Assembly: GCF_001667265.1 (NCBI RefSeq)
Contig: NZ_LZHW01000055.1
Span: 1 to 56,905 of the forward strand
From: Mycobacterium sp. ACS4331
Lineage (GTDB): Bacteria; Actinomycetota; Actinomycetes; Mycobacteriales; Mycobacteriaceae
Direction of reading: 5' to 3'
Length of the DNA: 56,905 nt
A model generated the notes under the pieces. That model was not told where the DNA came from, searched no databases, and saw only the letters and a program-made list of their open reading frames with translations. Positions 14,469-22,638 of this stretch are shown here, in pieces (position 1 is the stretch's first letter; the number at the start of each line of letters is the position of its first letter). Position numbers and translations under genes: made by a program.

Positions 14469-15734
14469 CTAGCGCATGGTGTTCTTATAGATCGTGCCGT
14501 CCTTCATCACGAACCTGACGTCGAGGGTCGCCGCGATGTCCACACTCGGGTCACCCGGGACGGCGATGACGTCGGCAAGGAAGCCCGGTGCCAACTGCCC
14601 GAGTTCGTCGGCGACGTCCACCAGTTCGGCGCTGGTGAGCGTCGCGGCCCGCAGTGCCTGCATCGGGGTCATGCCGCGCGCGACGAGGGCGCACAGTTCT
14701 TTGGCGTTCTCACCGTGCGGGATCGCGGGAGCGTCGGTGCCGCAGGCGATCCGCACGCCAGCGGCAATGGCCTTGGGCAGCATGGCCTTTGCCCGCGGGA
14801 ATACCTCGTTGGCCTTCTTACGCAGTTCCGGTGCGATGCGGTCGATCGCCATCGCGTCGGTGAGATAGGTGGTCGACACCAGGAAGGTTCCGTGGTCGAC
14901 CATCATCTGAATCGTCTCGTCACTGGCCAGGAAGCCGTGTTCGATGCAGTCGATGCCGGCCCGGATGCAGGCCTGGATCGCGCTGTCCCCGACCGCGTGG
15001 GCGGCCACCTTCACTCCGGCGCGGTGGGCCTCATCGGCGATCGCGGCGAACTCCGCGTCGGAGTACTGCTGGGCGCCCGGTGAGGTGCTGTGGGACATCA
15101 CGCCGCCCGAGGCCGAGACCTTGATCAGCTTGGCGCCGTGTCGGATCTGGTAGCGCACGCAGGCGGTGACATCGGGGACTCCGTTGGCGATGCCCTCGGC
15201 CACGGACAGCGGCATGATTCCCGGCGCCAGCCGTTGAAAGACCGTCGGATCCAGGTGTCCGCCGTACGGCGTGACGGCGTGGCCCGCGGGGTGGATGCGC
15301 GGCCCCTGATGCCACCCCTGGTCGATGGCGCGCTGTAGAGCGACATCGAGGAGGTAACCGCCGGTCTTCACCATCAGGCCGAGGTTGCGCACGGTGGTGA
15401 ATCCGGCATCGAGCGTGGTGCGGGCGTTGACCGCGCCTCGCAGCGTCCGGTAGGCCGGGTCGTCCTGCACGCCGTGCATCGGGGTGGGCAGCCCGTCCGG
15501 GTTGCCCGGTCCGCCGATGAGCAGGTTGAGTTCCATGTCCATCAGCCCGGGTAGCAGCGTGACGTCGCCCAGGTCGACGACGGTCGCCGAGTCCGGAAGC
15601 GGTGCCGCGGGATTGACGTCGGTGATCCTGTTGCCCTCGACGACCACGACCGCGGGGGAGCGGACCTCGCCCGCGGCGACGTCAAGCCACCGCGCGGCCC
15701 GCAGAACCGTCGTCGCGGTTTCGGCTGCGGTCAC
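14469..15734 (-). CDS. amidohydrolase-superfamily protein lacking the HxH metal motif
   Basis: 421 residues, cyclic amidohydrolase/Xaa-Pro dipeptidase-like branch. Most metal-site residues are seen: Lys205 in LIKVSASGG (carboxylated Lys position), His246 in VAAHAVGD, His266 in CIEHGF and Asp334 in ACGTDAP. The first motif, normally PGLIDxHxH, reads PGLMDMELN, so the two histidines are Glu68 and Asn70 (codons checked). A mononuclear site or a lost activity is possible. The GTG 15734 start overlaps the stop of the preceding small-protein gene (GTGA). An upstream in-frame start exists but would run deep into that gene. It precedes marR by 30 bp. Confidence 0.9.
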   Translation of the reverse strand: MTAAETATTVLRAARWLDVAAGEVRSPAVVVVEGNRITDVNPAAPLPDSATVVDLGDVTLLPGLMDMELNLLIGGPGNPDGLPTPMHGVQDDPAYRTLRGAVNARTTLDAGFTTVRNLGLMVKTGGYLLDVALQRAIDQGWHQGPRIHPAGHAVTPYGGHLDPTVFQRLAPGIMPLSVAEGIANGVPDVTACVRYQIRHGAKLIKVSASGGVMSHSTSPGAQQYSDAEFAAIADEAHRAGVKVAAHAVGDSAIQACIRAGIDCIEHGFLASDETIQMMVDHGTFLVSTTYLTDAMAIDRIAPELRKKANEVFPRAKAMLPKAIAAGVRIACGTDAPAIPHGENAKELCALVARGMTPMQALRAATLTSAELVDVADELGQLAPGFLADVIAVPGDPSVDIAATLDVRFVMKDGTIYKNTMR

Positions 15735-16060
15735 GGCACAGGCTCGGCGACGCAGTCCAGCGTTGTCGCACCGGAATCCGGTACCCGTGGCTGCTTCCAG
15801 CACTCCACCGGGAAGGACACTGTGACCATCGAGTACAGCAGGTGCATGAGGTTCAGCACATCCTCGGGCATGTCGTCGAGGCTGAACTTGTCGCAGTAGG
15901 AGATCGCCTCCTCGGCGCGCGGGGTGATCGCGTCATAGAAGGCCTGCATCTGAGTCATGGTGCTGTTCAGGCGTTTCGCGTAGCGCTCCGGCTCACTGGC
16001 CAGGCACCAGTCCGCGAAGGGCTCGAGGTCGGCGAATTCGGTGGGCAGTCTGGTGCTCAT
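15731..16060 (-). CDS. Rieske-associated small helical protein, copy 2 (unknown function)
   Basis: 109 residues, a homologue of the protein at 10453-10788, with the same core (PERYAKRLNSTMTQMQAFYD, EEAISYCDKFSLDDMPED, NLMHLLYSMVTVSFPVE). No signal peptide. It starts at ATG 16060, four bases after the Rieske2 stop, and ends in a GTGA overlap with the amidohydrolase. The recurrence of oxygenase plus this protein in two separate units argues for a functional partnership with the Rieske subunit, perhaps as a small subunit or assembly factor. Confidence 0.82.
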   Translation of the reverse strand: MSTRLPTEFADLEPFADWCLASEPERYAKRLNSTMTQMQAFYDAITPRAEEAISYCDKFSLDDMPEDVLNLMHLLYSMVTVSFPVECWKQPRVPDSGATTLDCVAEPVP

Positions 16061-16064
16061 CGGC

Positions 16065-17330
16065 TCACACTCCGGCAGTCTTGCGCTGGTAGTCGTCGAT
16101 CCACGCGGCGGTTTCCTTGTGCAGGTGGCGAATCAGGACCTCCTGGTCGCAGAGCAGGAACTCGTCGACGGCCCGGGTCTCGATCGAGGTCTGGGTGGCC
16201 TCCAGGGTGTTCGCGTCCTGCAATCCGTACTCCTTGAAGGAGACGGCCGCCAACTCCTGGGCCAACCGCTCCCTCGGCGTTCGGGGCTGCGGGAAATACA
16301 GCGTGCACTCGAAGAGATGGGTGTTGAACGACGTCGGCCAGTAGTGGTACGTCAGGTACCAGCCCTGACCCCAGAACAGCATGACGAAGTTCGGGAACAG
16401 CTGGAACGAGTCCAACCCCCACGGGTCACACCGAGCCGGGTTGAGACCGGGGGGCATCTCACCGAGGTCGGGCTTGTCCCACGGGCCGAAAAGCCCACTC
16501 TGGCAGATATCTTCGATGGGCTTGCGCATCTCGTCGGCCATCTCCCAGGCGCGCACGCCTGACGTGCTGACCAGCCGGTGCGGCCCCTCGATCTGGTAGT
16601 GCGGCGCCTCGAAGCCGGCCTCCGCGGCGGCCTTGCGGTAGGCGGTGGGCGACTGGTTCGCGTGCAGCACCGGTGCGTGATAGAACTCCTGGAAGGCGTC
16701 CATGTAGAGCTTCCAATTCGCCTTCACCTCAGAGCGATACGTGAACCGTGAGGTCATCTTGTCGAAGGGGTAGCCCTCCAGGTTGGTGATCATCGGGCCG
16801 AGGAAATCGCGCAGCGACTGCTCTGGGGTTTTGGCGAAGTTCACGAAGATGAACCCCGCCCACACCTCGCAGTGCACGCCGATCAGGCCGTAGCGGCTCT
16901 TGTCGAGGTCGAAGAACTCGTCCTCCTGCTGCACGAAGGTGAGTTCACCGTCCAGGTCGTACCGCCAGGCGTGGTACTTGCAGATGAACTGCCGGCACAT
17001 GCCGCTGGTCTCCTCCAGAGGCATGTCGTCCCAGACGAGCTTGTTGCCACGGTGTCGGCAGACGTTGTGGAACGCCTTGATCTCCCCGGATTTCGTGCGC
17101 ACCACGATGATCGAGGTGTTGGCGGCGCGCATCTCCCTGGTGAAATAGCTGCCCTTGCGTGGAACCTGTTCCACCCGGCCGACGTTCAGCCAGGCGCGCT
17201 TGAAGATCGCCTTACGCTCCAGTTCGTAGATCTCCGGGCTGATCGAGTCCTCGTACGACACTGGGCCTGTCCCCAACTCGGGGTAGTGCTGCGTCCAACT
17301 GCCTTCGTCCGGCTTGGGAAACCGAGCCAT
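16065..17330 (-). CDS. Rieske non-heme iron oxygenase alpha subunit (Rieske2)
   Basis: 421 residues. The Rieske [2Fe-2S] motif is canonical: Cys91-x-His93 (CRHRGNKL) and Cys117-x2-His120 (CKYHAW). The catalytic domain has NWKLYMDAFQEFYHAPVLH with His218 and His223, and the C-terminal Asp in GLQDANTLEATQ. It should use electrons from a reductase, probably the one at 12864-13919, to activate O2 and hydroxylate or cleave an aromatic or alicyclic substrate that sequence does not define. ATG 17330 has GAGG upstream and gives MARFPKPDEGSW, matching the paralogue MATKWPKPAEGSW. First gene of its operon. Confidence 0.95.
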   Translation of the reverse strand: MARFPKPDEGSWTQHYPELGTGPVSYEDSISPEIYELERKAIFKRAWLNVGRVEQVPRKGSYFTREMRAANTSIIVVRTKSGEIKAFHNVCRHRGNKLVWDDMPLEETSGMCRQFICKYHAWRYDLDGELTFVQQEDEFFDLDKSRYGLIGVHCEVWAGFIFVNFAKTPEQSLRDFLGPMITNLEGYPFDKMTSRFTYRSEVKANWKLYMDAFQEFYHAPVLHANQSPTAYRKAAAEAGFEAPHYQIEGPHRLVSTSGVRAWEMADEMRKPIEDICQSGLFGPWDKPDLGEMPPGLNPARCDPWGLDSFQLFPNFVMLFWGQGWYLTYHYWPTSFNTHLFECTLYFPQPRTPRERLAQELAAVSFKEYGLQDANTLEATQTSIETRAVDEFLLCDQEVLIRHLHKETAAWIDDYQRKTAGV

Positions 17331-17408
17331 GCCCGCTCCTCTGCGATGTGAGTCGGCTGACGACGCCGACACGTGGGCTTTGGCTCGACGGTAGACGGCG
17401 GCCCCGCC

Positions 17409-17426
17409 AATGACAAGTAGTTGATA
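17409..17426. promoter_or_regulatory. Putative MarR operator upstream of Rieske2
   Basis: AATGACAAGTAGTTGATA; its reverse complement TATCAACTACTTGTCATT matches 16 of 18 bases with the element at 13932-13949. It lies 79 bases upstream of the Rieske2 ATG and 129 bases before the divergent pat gene. Together the two sites define a small regulon around the MarR gene encoded between them. Confidence 0.62.
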
Positions 17427-17554
17427 CTGAGTGACCCTGGGGGCTCAGTTCGGCAGATTGAGCATCCGGGTGGTCAGAGTCGACTAAGACGTCCGAGGGC
17501 TTCCGGTAACGTGGCGCTGCAAGGAGTGCGAACAGGCTGCGAAAGGGTTCAGCC

Positions 17555-18571
17555 GTGGCCGAACTGATCACCCAGCGGGCCAACGAACTCGCGACGCTGG
17601 CGCTTTTCGCCGACTGTTTCGGCGCCGACCTCTACGGCTTGGCGCTGCTGCTCGAGCCCGTCCGATTCCGTGCGGGTGACGTCCTGATGCGGCAGGGCGA
17701 GCAGGCCCACTCGTTCTATGTGATCGCCGAGGGGGACGTCGCGATCCGGCATGAGAACGATGACGGGTCGATCACCGAACTCACCGTCCCGTTCGGGCAG
17801 ATCGTGGGAGAGATCGCGCTGCTGCGCAACGGCACGCGGGTGGCGACCGTCGTCGCGACCACCGATGTGCGGGGATGGCGCGGAGGTGACGAGGCGTTCG
17901 GCGAACTCGTCGGGCTCCCAGGGGTGCTGCCGAATCTGGTCCGACTCGCGCGGCAGCGACTCGCGGCGTTCATCACGCCCGTGCCGATCCGTCTCAAGGG
18001 CGCCCACGATCTGCTGCTGCGGCCAGTCCTGCCGGGTGACAGCGAGCGCACGTCCCGCGGACACGTGGAGTTCTCCGCCGAGACGGTGTACCGCCGCTTC
18101 ATGTCGGTCCGCAAGCCCAACAAGGCGCTGATGGACTACCTGTTCCAGGTCGACTATGTGGACCACTTCGTATGGGTCGTCCTCGACCCCTGCAGTCCCG
18201 ATCCGGAGAGTCGCGAGGACGTGATCGCCGACGCGCGGTTCATCCGGGACCCGGCCAAACCGACATCGGCGGAGGTCGCCTTCATCGTGGCCGACGCCTA
18301 CCAGGGCCAGGGAATCGGCACGTTCCTCATGAAGGCGCTCGCGGTGGCCGCCCAGGAGGGGGGCGTCGAGGAGTTCACCGCCACCGTGTTGGCCGAGAAC
18401 CTGGCGATGCGCCGGATCTTCGACAGTTTCGGCGCCAGTTGGCAGAGGGAGGATCTCGGGGTGGTGATGACCGTGATACAGGTGCCTGACAGGCAGCGAA
18501 TCCGACTGCCCAAGAAGCTGATCGAGCAGATCGCCGTGACCGCGCGGCAGGTCCTGCGGGCGGTCGGTTGA
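17555..18571 (+). CDS. pat: cAMP-regulated protein lysine acetyltransferase Pat (cNMP-binding domain + GNAT)
   Basis: 338 residues. An N-terminal cyclic-nucleotide-binding domain (about 10-135) carries the phosphate-binding cassette FGQIVGEIALLRNGTRVATVVA. The C-terminal GNAT domain (about 150-310) has AEVAFIVADAYQGQGIGTFLMKAL, the acetyl-CoA pyrophosphate loop. This fusion is specific to mycobacteria (Rv0998, MSMEG_5458), where cAMP activates acetylation of acyl-CoA/acetyl-CoA synthetases. The start is GTG 17555. It is divergent from the Rieske2 operon, and the shikimate-dehydrogenase-like gene begins one base after its stop, so the two are translated together. Confidence 0.94.
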   Translation: MAELITQRANELATLALFADCFGADLYGLALLLEPVRFRAGDVLMRQGEQAHSFYVIAEGDVAIRHENDDGSITELTVPFGQIVGEIALLRNGTRVATVVATTDVRGWRGGDEAFGELVGLPGVLPNLVRLARQRLAAFITPVPIRLKGAHDLLLRPVLPGDSERTSRGHVEFSAETVYRRFMSVRKPNKALMDYLFQVDYVDHFVWVVLDPCSPDPESREDVIADARFIRDPAKPTSAEVAFIVADAYQGQGIGTFLMKALAVAAQEGGVEEFTATVLAENLAMRRIFDSFGASWQREDLGVVMTVIQVPDRQRIRLPKKLIEQIAVTARQVLRAVG

Positions 18572-18572
18572 C

Positions 18573-19394
18573 ATGCCGCGGCCACCGTTGAGCAAGGACA
18601 CCACGCTGTGCATCTCGCTGGCGGCTCGGCCGAGCAACATCGGCACCCGATTCCACAATCATCTCTACGAGGTGCTCGGACTCGACTTCATCTACAAGGC
18701 GTTCACCACCACCGACATCGCGGCGGCGATCGGCGGCGTGCGGGCCCTCGGCATCCGCGGGTGCTCGGTGTCCATGCCGTTCAAGCAGGACGTCCTGCGG
18801 TTGGTCGATCACGTCGAGTCCTCGGCACGGGCGATCCACGCGGTGAACACCATCGTCAACGACGACGGGGTGCTGACCGCCTCGAACACCGATTACCTGG
18901 CCGTCGAACGACTGATCGACGAGCACGGGCTGTCCCCGGAGTCGACCGTCCTCATCAACGGCAGCGGCGGGATGGCCGCTGCGGTGGCAACCGCGTTTCG
19001 GGACAAGGGGTTCGAGCGCGGGACGGTGGTGGCCCGCAACGAGGTCACCGGGCCGGCCCTGGCCGACCGACTCGGTTACCGCTGGCGCCCGCACCTCGGC
19101 GGAGCGTGCGCGTCGATCATCGTCAATGTCACTCCGGTGGGGATGGCGGGCGGTCCTGACGAGCACGACAGCCCCTTCGGGCCGGAGGCCATCGCCGCGG
19201 CCGACACCGTGTTCGACGTCGTCGCCCTGCCCGCGGAGACACCCCTGATCGCCGCGGCCCGGGCGGCGGGCAGGCAGGTCATCACCGGGGCCGAGGTGAT
19301 CGCACTTCAGGCCGCCGAGCAGTTCGAGCGGTACACCGGCGTGCGGCCGACACAGGAGCAGGTGGCGGAGGCTTCAGCGATCTCGCGGGCCTGA
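18573..19394 (+). CDS. shikimate dehydrogenase-like protein (SDH-L/HI0607 type)
   Basis: 273 residues of the AroE superfamily. The sequence ARPSNIGTRFHNHLYEVLGLDFIYKAF and ALGIRGCSVSMPFK resembles the Haemophilus HI0607 (SDH-like) branch rather than true AroE. The catalytic Lys in SMPFK, VNTIV, the Asp of NTDYLAV, the Rossmann GSGGMAAAV and Gln in LQAAEQF are kept. The usual SxSP shikimate-carboxylate motif is absent, and in this branch shikimate activity is reported to be weak, so the true substrate is open. Cotranscribed with pat (1-bp gap). Confidence 0.85.
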   Translation: MPRPPLSKDTTLCISLAARPSNIGTRFHNHLYEVLGLDFIYKAFTTTDIAAAIGGVRALGIRGCSVSMPFKQDVLRLVDHVESSARAIHAVNTIVNDDGVLTASNTDYLAVERLIDEHGLSPESTVLINGSGGMAAAVATAFRDKGFERGTVVARNEVTGPALADRLGYRWRPHLGGACASIIVNVTPVGMAGGPDEHDSPFGPEAIAAADTVFDVVALPAETPLIAAARAAGRQVITGAEVIALQAAEQFERYTGVRPTQEQVAEASAISRA

Positions 19395-19444
19395 GGTCGC
19401 GCCCGGCCAGCGCTGACCGCTGCCGGGCCCTCAGTTCGGTTCGG

Positions 19445-20167
19445 TCAGGGCGTGATCGTCGTCCGCTCATCCACGACGTTGGTGGCGTCACCGAGGATTC
19501 CGGCCTCCGACTCGGAGGAGTACGCGTTCAACTGGAGGACGTACAGCCCGTCCTGGCCGGGGATGACGACGGTCTTTTGGGCGATCATGCCCTTCTTGCC
19601 GTCGACCTCATAACTGCCGCCCAGCTGCACCGCGTCGAAGCCGCCCAGCGAGTCCCGGTCGCCCTCCAGTGGGCCGTCGAATCCGGGGATGTTGTTCAAC
19701 TCGCCGGAGGCCAGCGCGAGGATCTCCGCCGGATCGACATCGCCCGTGAGCTTCGACACCAGCGCCAGGATCCGTGGCGGGTTGTCCGGAACGGCGGTGT
19801 CCTGGTAGACGATTGCGCCGTACGGGGCGTTGGGCATGTCGTCGGCGGCCTGCCAGCCGTCGGGCACGGGCAGGTCGATCCTGGGTCCTGGGTCGCCCCG
19901 CTTGATCGGGGTCTCCTGGATGGCGTTGTCGCGGATGTAGTCCTGAATCGTGCGGTGCTTGCCCGCCTGCTGAGGGGCACGGGTGTCGGGCGTCTCGGTG
20001 GGAGACGCCTCGGCGGTCGTGGTCTCCACCTCGGCCGAGGCCTCGGCCGTCGTCGGCACGCCCTCTTTGGTGTTGGACCCGCAGCCGACGAGGGCGAAGG
20101 TCAGTGCGATGGTCGTCAGGCCCGCACCCGCAATCGCGGTCAGTCGGCCGATCGATGTCGTGTCCAC
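19445..20167 (-). CDS. LpqN/LpqT-family lipoprotein
   Basis: About 240 residues. The signal peptide ends in a lipobox (FALVGC, Cys near residue 33), followed by a Thr/Ser/Glu-rich linker. The LpqN-type domain then starts at TIQDYIRDNAIQETPIKRGDPGPRIDLPVPDGWQ and includes PYGAIVYQD. These are cell-envelope lipoproteins typical of mycobacteria; Rv1016c (LpqT) is the named relative and some members interact with envelope-building enzymes. GTG 20167 gives a normal signal peptide; upstream in-frame starts would add a long arginine-rich stretch. Convergent with the shikimate-dehydrogenase-like gene and divergent from tspO. Confidence 0.85.
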   Translation of the reverse strand: MDTTSIGRLTAIAGAGLTTIALTFALVGCGSNTKEGVPTTAEASAEVETTTAEASPTETPDTRAPQQAGKHRTIQDYIRDNAIQETPIKRGDPGPRIDLPVPDGWQAADDMPNAPYGAIVYQDTAVPDNPPRILALVSKLTGDVDPAEILALASGELNNIPGFDGPLEGDRDSLGGFDAVQLGGSYEVDGKKGMIAQKTVVIPGQDGLYVLQLNAYSSESEAGILGDATNVVDERTTITP

Positions 20168-20292
20168 AGCGACAGTGTCCCCTGTGAGGCGTCTTCGCGG
20201 GCGACATCGCCGCAGGACACGGCGGAATCGGGCGGGACGGCTGAGAGCTCCCGTGCGGATTGGCGGGCCGCCGGCGCGGGTAGGAATCAGGG

Positions 20293-20772
20293 ATGCGCAT
20301 TCGAACACTGATCTCCACGGGACTCGCCACGGCCGGTGCGGCCGCACTGGGCAGCGTCGCCAACGCGTCTGGAATGCAGGGTTGGTACTCGACCATCAAG
20401 AAGCCGTCGTACGTGCCACCCGGCCCGGTGTTCCCGGTGGCGTGGACGACGCTGTACGCGACGATCGCGGCGACGTCGGCGGCAACGATCGACCGACTGC
20501 GCGCCGAGGGCGACGATGCCCGCACTCGTGCCTACGTGGCAGCGCTGGCCCTCAACCTGGGGCTCAACGCCAGTTGGAGTTGGGTGTTCTTCCGCTGGCA
20601 CCGGCTCGGGCCCGCGGCGGTGGCCGCTGGTGTGCTGGCCGTGAGCAGTGCGGATCTGGCCCGCCGGACGGCCGCGGTCAATCCGCAGGCCGGCCTGGCG
20701 CTGACGGCATATCCGGCCTGGTGCACCTTCGCGACCGTGATGTCGACCGATATCTGGCGGTTGAACCGCTGA
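20293..20772 (+). CDS. tspO: TspO/MBR family tryptophan-rich sensory protein
   Basis: 159 residues, five predicted TM helices. The loop W(Y)STIKKPSYVPPGPVFPVAWTTLY near residues 31-53 is the TspO signature, followed by LALNLGLNASWSWVFF and a C-terminal YPAWCTFATVMSTDIWRLN. TspO binds porphyrins or steroids-like ligands and acts in tetrapyrrole homeostasis and stress. The ATG 20293 starts a hydrophobic N-terminus. A strong bidirectional hairpin follows at 20781-20812. Confidence 0.92.
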   Translation: MRIRTLISTGLATAGAAALGSVANASGMQGWYSTIKKPSYVPPGPVFPVAWTTLYATIAATSAATIDRLRAEGDDARTRAYVAALALNLGLNASWSWVFFRWHRLGPAAVAAGVLAVSSADLARRTAAVNPQAGLALTAYPAWCTFATVMSTDIWRLNR

Positions 20773-20780
20773 GCATGAGA

Positions 20781-20812
20781 AGAGGGGCGCTCCGAAGTCG
20801 GAGCGCCCCTCT
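20781..20812. terminator. Bidirectional terminator between tspO and a small secreted protein gene
   Basis: AGAGGGGCGCTCCGA (20781-20795) pairs with TCGGAGCGCCCCTCT (20798-20812), a perfect 15-bp palindromic stem between two convergent genes. The right end runs into CTGCTCTGCC. It fits a shared intrinsic-type terminator. Confidence 0.88.
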
Positions 20813-20824
20813 GCTCTGCCTGCG

Positions 20825-21094
20825 TCAGCGGCCCTCTGCTGAAGGGCCGAAGACCGGACGGTCCACACCGCCGCCGAAACCCGGCCGCTTGACCCCGTCG
20901 CGCGGACCGCGATTGCCCAGGACGCCCAGGTCAGAGAACTGGTCCTCGTCCAGTGGTGCGTTGATGGTCTGCGCCGTGAAAGTGTCGGTGCCCTGCGGCT
21001 GCAGCGTCGAGACCGCAGCCGGTGCGGCCAGTCCCAGCGTCAGCACTGCCAGGGCGCCGATGGTGCCTGTGGTGATCGTCGCCGTCTTTCTCAT
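20825..21094 (-). CDS. small secreted protein, unknown function
   Basis: 89 residues with an N-terminal signal peptide (MRKTATITTGTIGALAVLTLGLAAPAA) and likely cleavage after APAA or AVS. The mature part of about 60 residues is Gly/Pro/Asp-rich (DGVKRPGFGGGVDRPVFGP) without cysteines or a recognised domain. The RBS GGAGGAGG five bases before the ATG is very strong, suggesting high translation. Two palindromes lie 50-80 bases upstream of the start. Orthologues are likely in mycobacteria only, which is an inference. Confidence 0.75.
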   Translation of the reverse strand: MRKTATITTGTIGALAVLTLGLAAPAAVSTLQPQGTDTFTAQTINAPLDEDQFSDLGVLGNRGPRDGVKRPGFGGGVDRPVFGPSAEGR

Positions 21095-21144
21095 GTCCGC
21101 CTCCTCCTGAATCGTCTGCCGTCATGTGCGCGGTAGCTCGTAAA

Positions 21145-21172
21145 CTTGAACTATTCAAGAAAAGGTTTTCTT
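21145..21172. promoter_or_regulatory. Two overlapping palindromes upstream of the small secreted protein
   Basis: CTTGAA-CTA-TTCAAG (21145-21159) shares its last three bases with AAGAAAA-GG-TTTTCTT (21157-21172). Both are perfect short inverted repeats in an AT-richer patch of a GC-rich genome, 51-78 bases upstream of the secreted-protein start. This is a candidate operator for an unknown regulator. Confidence 0.35.
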
Positions 21173-21261
21173 CCCGTGGCGTGGGAATCCCGACTCGTTG
21201 ACCGCCCGTGTAGGGATCTCGTCGAGGGATCGGCGGTCCGTGCGGGCGAAACGGCCGATGC

Positions 21262-21957
21262 GTGGTCAAATCGGGTGTGCGACGCCTCATCTCCGTATTC
21301 GTGGTGACGGCGATCTCGGTCACCGGGTGCGGTGACGCCGACCGCGCAGTGTCGGAATCGGTGACGCCGTCGGACGCCCAGGCCGCGGCGCAGTCCTTCG
21401 ATCCTGGCCGCATCCGGCGTGTGCGCGCCGATCTGCCGGTCGGGTACGAGGTCATCGAGGCGACGGGCCCGGTTTCTCCGATCGGCTCGTGGGGCATGCG
21501 ACCGGGGTGGACCGCCGATCCGCCACAGTGCGGCGCGCTGCTGGACCCCGTCGCGGGTGCGCCGGGGCAGGGGCTGTCCGGTTCAGGGGACGGTGGCCTG
21601 CTGCATGTGATGGCGGCCGCGACTCCGCACGGGCAGCCCGCGCAGGATTCGGGGCTGTCGACCGAGTGTGCGCAGTGGTCCGTGGTCTCGGGTGGATCGA
21701 CGGCCGCGGTGTCTCTCATCCCGGCGCCGGCGGTCGAGGGCGCGGTGACCATGGGCATGGCGGCTTCGGTCCGTACGTTCGTCGAATCCGGCACCGAAAC
21801 CGATTCGCAGGCCTACACCTTCACCGCCCGTGTCGACGACGGGTTCGTCTTCGTCGCACTCGTGGTGGATCCGGGCTCCCCGCATCAGGCCCTGACATCT
21901 CAGGACGCCGCCGACCTGTTGGTGAAATCCATCTCCGCGGTGCGCGGAGCGCGCTGA
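21262..21957 (+). CDS. putative lipoprotein, DUF5642-like
   Basis: 231 residues with a short signal peptide and lipobox (ISVTGC). The mature domain starts ADLPVGYEVIEATGPVSPIGS, contains a Cys pair (PPQCGALLDP and TECAQW), and ends ADLLVKSISAVRGAR. It is related in pattern to the following gene (both have a Cys after PP/PAD, a second Cys about 65 residues on, and end with a helix before the C-terminus), so they look like tandem paralogues of an envelope sensor-domain-type lipoprotein family. GTG 21277 (MRRLISVF) is a shorter, equally good start. Function unknown. Confidence 0.75.
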   Translation: MVKSGVRRLISVFVVTAISVTGCGDADRAVSESVTPSDAQAAAQSFDPGRIRRVRADLPVGYEVIEATGPVSPIGSWGMRPGWTADPPQCGALLDPVAGAPGQGLSGSGDGGLLHVMAAATPHGQPAQDSGLSTECAQWSVVSGGSTAAVSLIPAPAVEGAVTMGMAASVRTFVESGTETDSQAYTFTARVDDGFVFVALVVDPGSPHQALTSQDAADLLVKSISAVRGAR

Positions 21958-21978
21958 CCCTCGGTAGATTGCACCCCG

Positions 21979-22638
21979 ATGTCCACACACAGAGTGCTGT
22001 TCGCGTTGTTGAGTGTCGGTCTGCTGGCGGGGTGTTCGGGAGGGTCTCCCGAGGACGCGGGCACAGCCGATATCGCCAAGGTCAGTGAAATGAAGTCCAC
22101 GTTCGGCCCGGATTTCCAGATCACCGAGAAGTCCTCGGGGATCGACCCGAAGATGCTCGAGAGCCCCAAGCTGCCGGAGGGGCTGAAGTTCGATCCCGCC
22201 GACTGCGCGGCGTTCGCGACGGAGCAGACCATGCCGGATGACCTCAAGGGCAACATGTCGTCGGTGATCGCCGAGGGCAACGGCAACCGTTTTGTCGTGA
22301 TCGCGATGCAGACCTCGCAGGAGGTGCCGGTCAAGGATCCCGGAGACAAGTGCCAGAAGGTCTCGTTCAGCACGGGCACCATGCGGGGCACCATGGAGGT
22401 CGTGCCGGCACCTCAGATCGACGGCGTGCAGACCTCCGGTGTGCACCGCGTGCTCGAGGCGAACATCAACGGCAAGTCGCAGACCGGTGAGGTGTACAGC
22501 TATCTGGCCCACTTCGGTGACCACCAGGTGATCGTCACCGCCAATCCACTGGTGACCCCCGACAAGCCCGTCGCGCCAGTCGACACCAAGCGCGCCGAGG
22601 CGCTGCTCACCGACGCGGTCAACGCGATCCGGTCTTAG
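21979..22638 (+). CDS. putative lipoprotein, DUF5642-like (second tandem copy)
   Basis: 219 residues with a clear lipoprotein signal (MSTHRVLFALLSVGLLAGC). The mature domain includes FDPADCAAFATEQTMPDD and DKCQKVSFSTGTMRGTMEVVPAPQIDGVQT, and ends RAEALLTDAVNAIRS. It follows the first lipoprotein by 21 bases, so the two probably form an operon. It overlaps the convergent AlkB gene by four bases. No catalytic motif is visible and the function is unknown. Confidence 0.8.
   Translation: MSTHRVLFALLSVGLLAGCSGGSPEDAGTADIAKVSEMKSTFGPDFQITEKSSGIDPKMLESPKLPEGLKFDPADCAAFATEQTMPDDLKGNMSSVIAEGNGNRFVVIAMQTSQEVPVKDPGDKCQKVSFSTGTMRGTMEVVPAPQIDGVQTSGVHRVLEANINGKSQTGEVYSYLAHFGDHQVIVTANPLVTPDKPVAPVDTKRAEALLTDAVNAIRS

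Noticed and set aside
18573..19394. Loss of the SxSP shikimate motif read as a broken AroE
   Set aside because: The sequence fits the separate HI0607-type shikimate-dehydrogenase-like branch, in which that motif is naturally different.
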